Notes under the pieces: model-generated
What the model saw: only the letters and a program-made list of their open reading frames with translations
The model's database searches: none
Told to the model about the DNA's origin: nothing
Position numbers and translations under genes: made by a program
Source of the DNA: UBA8389 sp035719105
Lineage (GTDB): Bacteria; Bacteroidota; Bacteroidia; Bacteroidales; UBA1402
Assembly (NCBI GenBank): GCA_035719105.1
Contig: DASTGN010000009.1
Span: forward strand, 1 to 64,000
DNA length: 64,000 bases
Reading direction: 5' to 3'
In this document: positions 25,690 to 33,803 of the stretch, in pieces
How the letters are laid out: each line of letters begins with the position of its first letter
Numbering within the stretch: the first letter of the stretch is position 1

Positions 25690-28193
25690 TTTACCCTTCA
25701 ACGTTCGAACAAAAGATTGGTTTTGACCAGATTCGGCAGCTTCTGAAAAAGAACTGTTCGAGCAGTCTGGGTGAAGAAAAGGTGGACGAACTGGCTTTTC
25801 TCACCAATTTTGATGCCTTGGTGGAGCAACTGGATCGAGGCGAGGAATTTAAACGTATTATCGAACAAGAACAGCATTTTCCTGACAGTTTTTTCTTAGA
25901 TGTACGGCCAGCATTGAAACGTTTGCGAATTGAAGGCACCTGGATGGATGAACCCGAACTGTTCGATTTGCGGCGTTCGCTCGAAAGCATCTATCGGATT
26001 GTTCAATTCTTTGCACCTGATAAAGAGGGCAATACTCCCTATCCAAGGCTTTCTGCTTTGGCAGGGGAAACGTTTGTTTATCCGGAAGTTCTTAAAAAAA
26101 TTGACAGCATTTTGTCCAAGTTTGGCAAAATACTGGACAATGCCTCACCCGAATTGGCTCGAATTCGTCGGGAATTGACACAAACCATGAGCGGTTTGTC
26201 CCGTCGGTTGAACCAAATCATGAAACAGGCTCAGAGTGAGGGTTTTGTCGAAAAAGATGCATCACCCAGTATGCGGGATGGTCGTTTGGTGATACCGGTT
26301 TCACCAATGTATAAACGAAAGATTCACGGAATCGTACACGATGAATCGTCCACCGGCAAGACTGTTTTTATAGAACCGGAAGAATTGGTAGAGGCCAACA
26401 ATAAAATTCGCGAACTCGAAAACGAAGAACGTCGTGAAATTATACGGATTTTAACTACCTTTTCGGATTCCATTCGACCTTTTGCAGATGAAATGGCTCA
26501 TTCGTACCACTTTTTAGGCGAAATTGATTTTGTCCGTTCCAAAGCCCGTTTCGCATTGGATATCAACGCTATACGTCCTCGAATGGAAAACGCACCTTCG
26601 CTGGATTGGGTCAAAGCAGTTCACCCGTTGTTAATGCTATCGCTTCGGAAACAGCACAAGGAGGTGGTGCCTTTGACATTGGCCTTGAACGCTGATCATC
26701 GGATTCTAATCATTTCCGGACCCAACGCGGGAGGTAAATCTGTTTGCTTAAAAACCGTTGGTCTGCTGCAATATATGATACAATGCGGTTTGATGATTCC
26801 CCTGCACGACAGCTCTCACGTGGGTTGGTTCGAACGGCTTTTCATCGACATCGGCGATGAGCAATCCATTGAAAATGACTTAAGTACCTACAGTTCACAC
26901 CTGTTGAACATGAAATTTTTCTTGCGTCATGCGCAGGGGAACACGTTGTTGTTGATTGACGAGTTCGGTTCAGGCACGGAGCCTAAAATTGGTGGTGCAA
27001 TGGCCGAAGCTTGCTTGGATCGTTACCACTCGCAGGGTGCTTATGGCGTAATTACCACACACTACAGCAATTTGAAACATTATGCAGCCGAACACGAAGG
27101 TTTGCTGAACGGTGCCATGCTTTACGACCGACACGAAATGCGGCCGCTTTTTGTGCTGGAAACGGGTCGTCCCGGTAGCTCATTTGCCATTGAGATTGCC
27201 CGAAAAATAGGGCTTCCCGAGGATGTTATTGCCGAAGCCTCTGCCAAAGTGGGTTCCGACTACATTGATATGGATAAGTTTTTGCAGGACATTGTCCGCG
27301 ACAAGCGTTATTGGGAAAACAAACGTCAAAGCATTCGTCAACAGGAGAAAAGGCTGTCCGAACTGACCGAACGCTACGAATCCGATTTGGCGTCCATTCA
27401 TAAAGAACGAAAAGAAATCATTTCGAAAGCAAAAACCGATGCCTCTAAGCTGTTGAATGAATCTAATGCCTTGATTGAGAATACTATACGCGGTATTAAG
27501 GAGGCTCAGGCCGAAAAGGAAAGAACTCGGGAATTGCGGAAGGAGTTGCAGGGTTTAAAGGATTCGGTTTCCATGGAAGCGATCGCTTCTCCAGCGGAAG
27601 ATGATGCTTTGATTCAGAGGCGATTGGCAAATAAGGTGGAGAAGATTCGGCGTCGCGAGGAAGAAAAGACTAAAAAAGCTTCGGGTTCATCTGAACCGCC
27701 AGCTGAAGTGATTAATAAACCGGTGCAGAAAAAATTGGCCTTGAAAGATACCGTTCGAATCAAAGGTCAAAATACGGTTGGTACCATTCTGGAAATCAAA
27801 GGTTTGAAAGCGGTTGTCGGTTTTGGTTCGGTCAAAACGAGCGTTCTTTTGGAAAATCTGGAACCTGCAAAATTTCAAAAAGAGAAGGAAAATCCGTACA
27901 CGACTTTAGGCAGGCGCACCTCCGAGGACCTGCGCGAAAAGAAGCTTCAATTTCGTCAGGAAATCGATGTGCGTGGGCAACGTGGCGATGAAGCATTGCA
28001 ATCGGTGATGTATTTCGTCGATGATGCCATTATGACCGGTGTTTCCCGCATTCGGATTTTGCACGGAACGGGTACTGGAACGCTTCGACAAATGATTCGT
28101 CAATATTTGAGCACGGTGCCAGGGGTATCGAAGTTCGGTGATGAACACATTCAGTTCGGTGGAGCTGGTATCACGGTAGTTGATTTGGATTGA
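25686..28193 (+). CDS. mutS2: MutS2 with C-terminal Smr domain
   Basis: 835 residues, normal length. The clamp/lever region is followed by the ATPase core: Walker A ISGPNAGGKSVCLKTVG, Walker B TLLLIDEFGSGTEP, and THYSNLKHYA. A charged coiled coil runs from about 530 to 660. The Smr domain at the C-terminus has DVRGQRGDEALQSV and RILHGTGTGTLRQMI, the nuclease motif. MutS2 acts on recombination intermediates and collided ribosomes, not classical mismatch repair. Its ATG overlaps the response regulator stop. Confidence 0.93.
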   Translation: MIYPSTFEQKIGFDQIRQLLKKNCSSSLGEEKVDELAFLTNFDALVEQLDRGEEFKRIIEQEQHFPDSFFLDVRPALKRLRIEGTWMDEPELFDLRRSLESIYRIVQFFAPDKEGNTPYPRLSALAGETFVYPEVLKKIDSILSKFGKILDNASPELARIRRELTQTMSGLSRRLNQIMKQAQSEGFVEKDASPSMRDGRLVIPVSPMYKRKIHGIVHDESSTGKTVFIEPEELVEANNKIRELENEERREIIRILTTFSDSIRPFADEMAHSYHFLGEIDFVRSKARFALDINAIRPRMENAPSLDWVKAVHPLLMLSLRKQHKEVVPLTLALNADHRILIISGPNAGGKSVCLKTVGLLQYMIQCGLMIPLHDSSHVGWFERLFIDIGDEQSIENDLSTYSSHLLNMKFFLRHAQGNTLLLIDEFGSGTEPKIGGAMAEACLDRYHSQGAYGVITTHYSNLKHYAAEHEGLLNGAMLYDRHEMRPLFVLETGRPGSSFAIEIARKIGLPEDVIAEASAKVGSDYIDMDKFLQDIVRDKRYWENKRQSIRQQEKRLSELTERYESDLASIHKERKEIISKAKTDASKLLNESNALIENTIRGIKEAQAEKERTRELRKELQGLKDSVSMEAIASPAEDDALIQRRLANKVEKIRRREEEKTKKASGSSEPPAEVINKPVQKKLALKDTVRIKGQNTVGTILEIKGLKAVVGFGSVKTSVLLENLEPAKFQKEKENPYTTLGRRTSEDLREKKLQFRQEIDVRGQRGDEALQSVMYFVDDAIMTGVSRIRILHGTGTGTLRQMIRQYLSTVPGVSKFGDEHIQFGGAGITVVDLD

Positions 28194-28217
28194 TACCGAT
28201 TAAAAGTGCTACCTTTG
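28184..28217 (+). promoter_or_regulatory. Bacteroidota promoter for the YgiQ-like gene
   Basis: TACCTTTG at 28210-28217 is an exact -7 match, 17 bases before the ATG. TTTG at 28184-28187 could be the -33 element, 22 bases upstream, slightly longer than usual, and within the mutS2 3' end. Confidence 0.55.
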
Positions 28218-28233
28218 CACCGATAAAAGGTTC

Positions 28234-30219
28234 GTGATGCACAGTACGCCCCAATACAAACTTACGGATTACCTTCCCACCACCAAAAAGGAGCTGGAGC
28301 TTCGCGGTTGGAGTGAAGTCGACGTCGTGCTTTTTTCTGGCGATGCCTACGTGGATCATCCTTCGTTTGGCGCTGCTGTGATTGGTCGTCTGCTCGAAGC
28401 GCAAGGCCTGAAAGTTGCTTTGGTTCCCCAACCCGATTGGCGCAGCGACCACCGCGACTTCACCAAAATGGGGCGCCCCAGGCTTTTTTTCGCCGTCACG
28501 GCTGGCAACATGGATTCGATGGTGAACCACTACACCGCTGGCAAACGCCTCCGCTCCGATGATGCTTACACCGCTGACGGTAAAGCGGGTGCCCGACCCG
28601 ATTACGCCACTTCAGTTTATTGCTCCATCTTAAAGCAACTCTACCCTGATGTTCCGATTGTAATCGGTGGGATTGAAGCTTCTCTCCGCCGCCTCACCCA
28701 CTACGACTATTGGTCTGACACCCTGATGCCGAGCATTTTGGTCACTTCCAAAGCGGATTTGCTGATTTACGGCATGGGTGAAAAACCACTTCTCGAGCTT
28801 TGCAGCCGACTCGCAGCTGGCGAAGGTTTTGGTTCGATTCGCGACATCAAACAAACGGTGATTTTGCAGGGGGTCTCATGTTTCGATTCGAGTGGGGTTC
28901 GGGGTGCTGCTGCCGGAGCCGATTCGGGCGCGGGTCGGGATGCAGCCGGGGACGTTGTTGCTGCTGGTTTCGACGCTGCTGCTGGGGCCGATTCAGGCGC
29001 AGTTAGAAATGCTGTTCGGTTTGCTGCCGGGGCCGTTGCTGCTTCCCCTTTTTCCCCTCAAATACTGCGATTGCATTCCCACGAGGAGTGCCTGATGAGC
29101 AAACGCAAACAAGCTGAGAATTTCCGTCACATTGAAGAAGAATCCAATAAGCTGAATGCCAACACGTTGGTTCAACAAGTCGGCAACATGGAACTGGTTG
29201 TGAACCCACCGTTTCCACCCCTCACCACCGACGAACTGGACCGCAGTTACGAATATCCGTATACTCGCCTGCCCCACCCTAAATACAAAGGTAAGACCAT
29301 CCCCGCTTACGAAATGATTAAGTTCTCGGTGAACATTCATCGTGGTTGTTTTGGCGGTTGCGCTTTCTGCACCATCTCCGCCCACCAAGGCAAGTTCGTA
29401 ATGAACCGCAGCAAAGAATCCGTCCTCCGCGAAGTCCGCCTCCTCACCGACCGCGAGGACTTTAAGGGTTACCTGAGCGACCTGGGTGGTCCATCTGCCA
29501 ACATGTTCCGCATGGAGGGCCGCGACCTCAGCATTTGCGCCACCTGCAAGAAGCCCTCCTGCATTCACCCCCGCATCTGCCCCAATTTGAATACCGACCA
29601 CGGTCCATTGCTCGACTTATACCGTGCCGTAGACGCCTTGCCCGGCATCAAAAAATCCTTTATCGGCAGCGGCATTCGTTACGACCTGCTCACCAGCCCC
29701 AACAAAGACCCCCGCACCGAAAAAAACAACCAAAACTATTTCCGCGAAGTCGTATTCAACCACGTCTCCGGTCGCTTGAAAGTCGCCCCCGAACACACCA
29801 GCGACAACGTCTTGTCCCTCATGCGGAAACCCTCTTTTGAACAATTCAAAGCCTTCAACAAGCAATTTGAAAAGTTGGAGGATGAAAGACTGCAAGTTTT
29901 TGGTTCCAACAACAGTGCCACCTCCGGTGACTCACTCCGTAAAATTCCCGGTTCAGGCCGCCAACAGCTGATTCCTTACTTTATATCTTCCCACCCCGGT
30001 TGTACCGAATCCGACATGGCCCATCTCGCTTCCGAAACCCGTAAACTCCACTTCAAACTGGAACAAGTCCAAGACTTTACACCAACCCCCATGACCCTTG
30101 CAACTGAAATTTATTACACCGGACTCCATCCATACACCCTCAAACCCATCTTCACCGCCCGCACCAAAGCCGAAAAAGAAAAGCAACGAAGCTACTTTTT
30201 TTGGCATCAGAAAGGATGA
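28234..30219 (+). CDS. YgiQ-family radical SAM protein with low-complexity insertion
   Basis: 661 residues. The N-terminal UPF0313 domain reads YKLTDYLPTTKKELELRGW and VDVVLFSGDAYVDHPSFGAA. The radical SAM cluster motif is HRGCFGGCAFCTIS (CxxxCxxC), with C-terminal PEHTSDNVLSLMRKP and YFISSHPGCTESD. Function of the family is unassigned. Between IKQTVILQ (about 210) and LHSHEECLMSK (about 278) lies an insertion of about 60 residues rich in Ala, Gly, Asp and Val (AAAGADSGAGRDAAGD, later AAAGADSGAVRNA) that homologues normally lack; it is in frame and GC-rich. The 3' end runs into a 57-base tandem duplication. Confidence 0.9.
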   Translation: MMHSTPQYKLTDYLPTTKKELELRGWSEVDVVLFSGDAYVDHPSFGAAVIGRLLEAQGLKVALVPQPDWRSDHRDFTKMGRPRLFFAVTAGNMDSMVNHYTAGKRLRSDDAYTADGKAGARPDYATSVYCSILKQLYPDVPIVIGGIEASLRRLTHYDYWSDTLMPSILVTSKADLLIYGMGEKPLLELCSRLAAGEGFGSIRDIKQTVILQGVSCFDSSGVRGAAAGADSGAGRDAAGDVVAAGFDAAAGADSGAVRNAVRFAAGAVAASPFSPQILRLHSHEECLMSKRKQAENFRHIEEESNKLNANTLVQQVGNMELVVNPPFPPLTTDELDRSYEYPYTRLPHPKYKGKTIPAYEMIKFSVNIHRGCFGGCAFCTISAHQGKFVMNRSKESVLREVRLLTDREDFKGYLSDLGGPSANMFRMEGRDLSICATCKKPSCIHPRICPNLNTDHGPLLDLYRAVDALPGIKKSFIGSGIRYDLLTSPNKDPRTEKNNQNYFREVVFNHVSGRLKVAPEHTSDNVLSLMRKPSFEQFKAFNKQFEKLEDERLQVFGSNNSATSGDSLRKIPGSGRQQLIPYFISSHPGCTESDMAHLASETRKLHFKLEQVQDFTPTPMTLATEIYYTGLHPYTLKPIFTARTKAEKEKQRSYFFWHQKG

Positions 30220-30316
30220 CGAGAATGCGCAATGCATCTTACTCAAGGCTACTTTTTCTGGCATCAGAAAGGATGACGAGAATGCGCAATGCATCTTACT
30301 CAAGGCTACTTTTTCT
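30191..30316 (+). repeat. 57-bp tandem duplication at the 3' end of the YgiQ-like gene
   Basis: Unit 30191-30247 is repeated at 30248-30304 with one base changed, and a third copy begins at 30305 but breaks after about 12 bases. The first unit contains the end of the gene (SYFFWHQKG and stop); the second lies after it. The period is 19 codons, so another frame reads a repeated 19-residue stretch, which is probably coincidental. Confidence 0.9.
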
Positions 30317-30392
30317 TTCGGGCTACTGGAGGTTAAAAACGTAATTTGGAGGCCAACTACTTTTAATTGACCTACTACTTTATTATTAGAGC

Positions 30393-30785
30393 GTGGATTC
30401 TTTCATTTGTAATATGAAACAAAACCCCGCCATACGAACCATTCGAACCATTCGAACCATTGAAGAGCAACAATTGGACATTGCCAAAAGAGCCCGATTG
30501 TCCAGGCTTTTCGCCGGTTTCACCCAAGCAAACCTCGCATCCCGCTCCCAAGTCAGCTATGCCACCCTCCGAAAATTCGAGCATACCGGAGAAATCTCCC
30601 TTAAATCCCTTCTCCGCATAGCCAACGCCCTAAACGAAGAACTCCCATTTGCCAATCTTTTCACAAAGGCCGATTTCTTCGAAGACCTTAATCCCAAATT
30701 ATTCAAAAGGCCAAAACTCTGCAAAGACGGCACCTACATCTCCTCCCGCAAACCTTCCGAAAGAGAATTGTACGAGTGCGACTAA
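30393..30785 (+). CDS. Orphan HipB-like XRE regulator
   Basis: 130 residues, or 123 if the second Met at 30414 is used. The N-terminus has three TIR repeats from CGAACCATT units, then an HTH: IAKRARLSRLFAGFTQANLA, YATLRKFEHTGEISLKSLLR and IANALNEELPF. The C-terminal tail FKRPKLCKDGTYISSRKPSE resembles antitoxin ends that reach a toxin partner. It closely resembles HipB at 16843-17193 (RRFENTGEISLKSL). No hipA follows: the next 1.2 kb is repeats. It is probably a solitary antitoxin or a relic of a second hipBA pair. Confidence 0.7.
   Translation: MDSFICNMKQNPAIRTIRTIRTIEEQQLDIAKRARLSRLFAGFTQANLASRSQVSYATLRKFEHTGEISLKSLLRIANALNEELPFANLFTKADFFEDLNPKLFKRPKLCKDGTYISSRKPSERELYECD
30435..30461 (+). 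repeat. Three tandem 9-bp repeats in the XRE gene
   Basis: CGAACCATT occurs at 30435-30443, 30444-30452 and 30453-30461 and encodes TIR repeats. The three-codon unit keeps frame, so copy-number slippage would only lengthen or shorten the N-terminus. Confidence 0.85.
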
Positions 30786-30851
30786 TCTCCATTGTCATAC
30801 CTTGAATTGTACTTTATTATTATTTGTTCCATTATCCCAACCTGTTTTGCA

Positions 30852-31416
30852 CTTTTTTATTATCGTTACTCCAATAGCAAAAATTGGATATTAATTGCCA
30901 CTCTAATAGCGATAATATGCAAAAATGGAGGTGTTGATTCTTATCTGATAGTTCAAATTTTTACTATTGTCACATCTTGAATTGCACTTTTTTATTATCG
31001 CCATTCCAATAGCAGAAATTGGATATATTTAGCCACAATAATAGCGATAATGTGCAAAAGTGGAGATGTTGATTCTTAACTGACCAGTTCAAATTTTTAC
31101 TATTGTCACATCTTGAATTACACTTTTTTATTATCGCCATTCCAATAGCAGAAATTGGATATATTTAGCCACTAGTATAGCGATAATGTGCAAAAGTGGA
31201 GATGTTGATTCTTATCTTACCAGTTCAAATTTTTACTTTTGTTGCACCTTAGAATGCCCTTTAAAATTATTAATACTATTGCTACACTGCTGTACCCTAA
31301 AATGCACTTTATTCTTGTTTGTACCATTGTCATACCCTAAAATTCACTTTTTTATTATTGCCACTCCAATAGCAATAATTGGATATAAATTGCCACTATT
31401 ATAACAATAATATGCA
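30852..31416 (+). repeat. Four spaced copies of a hairpin element (about 69 bp core)
   Basis: Cores at 30852-30920, 30987-31055, 31123-31191 and 31347-31416 share CTTTTTTATTAT, CCAATAGCA, ATTGGATAT and a right end of the form ATAATATGCA or ATAATGTGCA. The first three, with their flanks, repeat every 135-136 bases (a flank GATGTTGATTCTTA is shared). Each core has complementary ends (TATTATCG with CGATAAT), so it can fold back. The architecture matches the 88-bp elements at 39.2-40.1 kb. No protein-coding gene is supported from 30786 to 32007. Confidence 0.8.
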
Positions 31417-31515
31417 ATAGTAGAGATGTTTATTCTTATTTATTGCTCGGAAATTGCACTTGGATTTAGCTATATCGTTGCTGAACGAACAAGGTTTAAA
31501 TTGGGGTTAAAAATT

Positions 31516-31623
31516 GAAAATGCATATTATCGACACTGGAGGAGCGATTTCACATACAATTTTGCTACCGGAGTAACGATATTTAAAAAGCGCGTTTCAC
31601 TATGGGAGCTTCGAGTAATAATC
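31516..31623 (+). repeat. 108-bp direct repeat, copy 1
   Basis: Almost identical to 31761-31868. It starts GAAAATGCATATTATCGACA and includes TACCGGAGTAACGATAT; the left and right parts (TATTATCG and CGATA) are complementary, linking it to the hairpin family just upstream. Frames across it translate to similar short peptides in both copies, which I regard as by-products of the repeat. Confidence 0.85.
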
Positions 31624-31760
31624 CTTTTAGCAAAACTCTTTTGCTAAAACTCTTTTCTAAAAACCTTTTGCCAAAAAACTTTTGCCAAAAAACAGTACCT
31701 GGAATCAACAACATCGTTGCAGAACAGATAAGGTTGAAATGGAATAAAAAATTAAGAATA

Positions 31761-31868
31761 GAAAATGCATATTATCGACACTGGAGGAGCGATTTCACAT
31801 ACAATTTTGCTACCGGAGTAACGATATTAAAAAAGCGCGTTTCACCATGGGAACTTCGAGTAATAATC
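31761..31868 (+). repeat. 108-bp direct repeat, copy 2
   Basis: Partner of 31516-31623 with a few substitutions and the same length; weaker similarity extends about 40 bases upstream of both copies. A stretch with several TTGCGATTAC-like units follows at 31890-31985. Confidence 0.85.
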
Positions 31869-32007
31869 ACTTACTCTAAAACTGCTATTACTCAACCAAA
31901 AATTGCGATTATATTTGACCATATTGCGGTTGCGATTACAGCCAGCAGCACTGCGATTACTGCCACCTACGTTGCGATTACCGCAAACTAAGCTGCGACG
32001 CAGACTA

Positions 32008-33159
32008 TTACATTCCTTTTCGCCGAATCTTGATTCGAATTGAATTTTCGAGGGGTTTGTCGCAAACGAATGCGAGGTATCCGCCACCGCCGGCACCCGG
32101 CATTTTCCAGGCGAGGGCTTGATCTTTGTAGAGATCGATGGCCTCTTGGACGGAGGGATTCAACATGGCGGGGAACATGGTGGTTTGGGCTTCGAAGGAG
32201 GCTTTATAGGCTGCGGCGAAGGATGGGAGATCTTTGCGAAGGATGGCATCCCAGGCGGTGGAGGCGGCGGTGGTGAGAGAAAGAACGTTCGAGGCGTCGA
32301 TGTGGGTTTCTTTCAACAGGTTAAGGCCTTGAGGGCGAGGCCAGAGGAGTACCATGCAAAGGTGGTCTTCGAGCCAAGTCAGGACGGATTCGTCGTGGCA
32401 GGATTCGATTTTGGAGGGCCAGTAGCCGCCGTCGTAGTAGTGGCGGTTTAGGCCTGGCATACAGATACCGATGGAGTCTTGGGCTCCGGAAATTTCGGTA
32501 CGGCCGGGTTCGTTTTCGTAACGGAAGAGCATTTCGGCCAGTTTTTCGGGGTGGTCGAGGGGTAATTGATATGGCCAGAGTTTGCGAGCAGCGTTGCGGG
32601 TGGAGGTGGACATACCGCAGCGTTCCATGAACTCGATGGTGGGTTCGATGGAGACTGTGATGGCCCAACCGGCGCCGAATTTGTTGACGTAGGGTTGATC
32701 AATCCAGGTGCCTGCTAGGTCGAGACGGAAGGGAAGCTGGCATTGTGCTTCGCCGGTGCGAAGGGCGGTGGTGGAACGGGGCGGAAGTCCGGCTTCGGGT
32801 ATTCGCTTAAGAATGAGGTAGTTGATACCAAGTTCGGTGCAGAGCTTTTCTTTGGCTGGAGAATGACCGTCTTCGTTGACGACGAAGAGGTCGGGGCGGA
32901 ATTGGCGGAGATCGGTTTCGAAATCGAGAATGCCGGAACCTTGGTTAACCCATGCGTCGGTGACGTAGCGACAGGATTTAACCATATAGAGTCGTTCTTG
33001 TTCCGAATTGACGGTATTACGACCTTTTAATTCACGGATGGTGTCATCGGAACCGAGCCCGACATAGAGATCACCGTATGAGGCAGCTTCTTTGAAAAAT
33101 GCGACGTGGCCGCTGTGAAGCATATCGTAACAACCTGAAACAAAGATTCGTTTATTCAT
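32008..33159 (-). CDS. Cytidylyltransferase-GHMP kinase fusion protein
   Basis: 383 residues. The N-terminal domain (1-130) is a nucleotidyltransferase of the cytidylyltransferase fold: RIFVSGCYDMLHSGHVAFFK contains the HSGH (HxGH) motif, and RLYMVKSCRYV follows. After a linker at about 135, the rest is GHMP kinase-like: QLPFRLDLAGTWIDQPYVN, SGAQDSIGICMPGLNRHYYD and MPGAGGGGYLAFV. Together this suggests activation of a sugar: phosphorylation, then NDP-sugar formation, as in heptose or fucose activation by separate or fused enzymes. Last gene of the gmd-rfb operon, 65 bases after rfbC. The substrate is not readable from sequence. Confidence 0.78.
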   Translation of the reverse strand: MNKRIFVSGCYDMLHSGHVAFFKEAASYGDLYVGLGSDDTIRELKGRNTVNSEQERLYMVKSCRYVTDAWVNQGSGILDFETDLRQFRPDLFVVNEDGHSPAKEKLCTELGINYLILKRIPEAGLPPRSTTALRTGEAQCQLPFRLDLAGTWIDQPYVNKFGAGWAITVSIEPTIEFMERCGMSTSTRNAARKLWPYQLPLDHPEKLAEMLFRYENEPGRTEISGAQDSIGICMPGLNRHYYDGGYWPSKIESCHDESVLTWLEDHLCMVLLWPRPQGLNLLKETHIDASNVLSLTTAASTAWDAILRKDLPSFAAAYKASFEAQTTMFPAMLNPSVQEAIDLYKDQALAWKMPGAGGGGYLAFVCDKPLENSIRIKIRRKGM

Positions 33160-33224
33160 TAGTCAATGATGTATAAAGGATGCAAATGGTGAAAAAAAGG
33201 CATTGTCGCCAATGTTAGCCAAGT

Positions 33225-33773
33225 TTAATCGAACGTGTAAGCCTGGTTCAATAGGGGTGCGATGAGATCTTTCGGTGATAAAATTAATTCCGTAGAATCG
33301 ACCGGCCATTCAATGCCGATTGTTGGGTCGGCGTAATTCAGCGCTACTTCAGAGGGATGATTATAAGGGTTATCAACTTTGTAGTAGAAAATAGCTTCGT
33401 GCGAAAGCACTAAAAAACCATGATAGAGGCCGCGGGGCACAAAAAGTTGGCGTTTGTTTTCGGCGGAGAGTTCGACAGCGACGTATTTGCCAAAAGTTGG
33501 AGAGCTGCGACGGGCGTCGACAACGACATCGAGGACAGCGCCTTGCACCACGCGCACCAATTTGGCCTGGGAAGCAGAACCGCTTTGAGCGTGAAGACCA
33601 CGCAGGACACCAAAAGTGGATTTGGATTCGTTGTCTTGAATGAATTCAACGGAACCGATGTTTTTTTCGAATTCGTCTTTTTTCCAAGCTTCCATAAAGT
33701 AACCACGGGGGTCGGTGTTGACCTTGGGCTCAATGATGAAAACGCCTGGAATCTCCTGTTCTATAAAGTTCAT
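33225..33773 (-). CDS. rfbC: dTDP-4-dehydrorhamnose 3,5-epimerase
   Basis: 182 residues. PGVFIIEPKVNTDPRGYFME, FIQDNESKSTFGVLRGLHAQ (catalytic His in LRGLH) and RRSSPTFGKYVAVELSAENK are RmlC hallmarks; VPRGLYHGFLVLS follows. It epimerises C3 and C5 of dTDP-4-keto-6-deoxyglucose. Located 30 bases after rfbB. No rfbD reductase gene accompanies it in the window. Confidence 0.92.
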   Translation of the reverse strand: MNFIEQEIPGVFIIEPKVNTDPRGYFMEAWKKDEFEKNIGSVEFIQDNESKSTFGVLRGLHAQSGSASQAKLVRVVQGAVLDVVVDARRSSPTFGKYVAVELSAENKRQLFVPRGLYHGFLVLSHEAIFYYKVDNPYNHPSEVALNYADPTIGIEWPVDSTELILSPKDLIAPLLNQAYTFD

Positions 33774-33803
33774 GCTGCAAAAAAATTAAAATAAACGGCT
33801 TTA

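Noticed and set aside
30098..30370. ORF with a duplicated 19-residue segment
   Set aside because: It is a shifted frame over the YgiQ-like gene and its 57-bp duplication; the repeat in protein follows from the DNA period.
30852..31416. CRISPR array
   Set aside because: The units are imperfect, about 135 bases apart, and the flanks between cores are also repeated, so there are no unique spacers; no cas gene is present.
31426..31991. Two ORFs of 73 and 129 residues sharing a YRHWRSDFTYNF segment
   Set aside because: The shared part is exactly the 108-bp DNA repeat; the rest does not match, starts are poor and the region has other repeats, so these look like translations of repeats.
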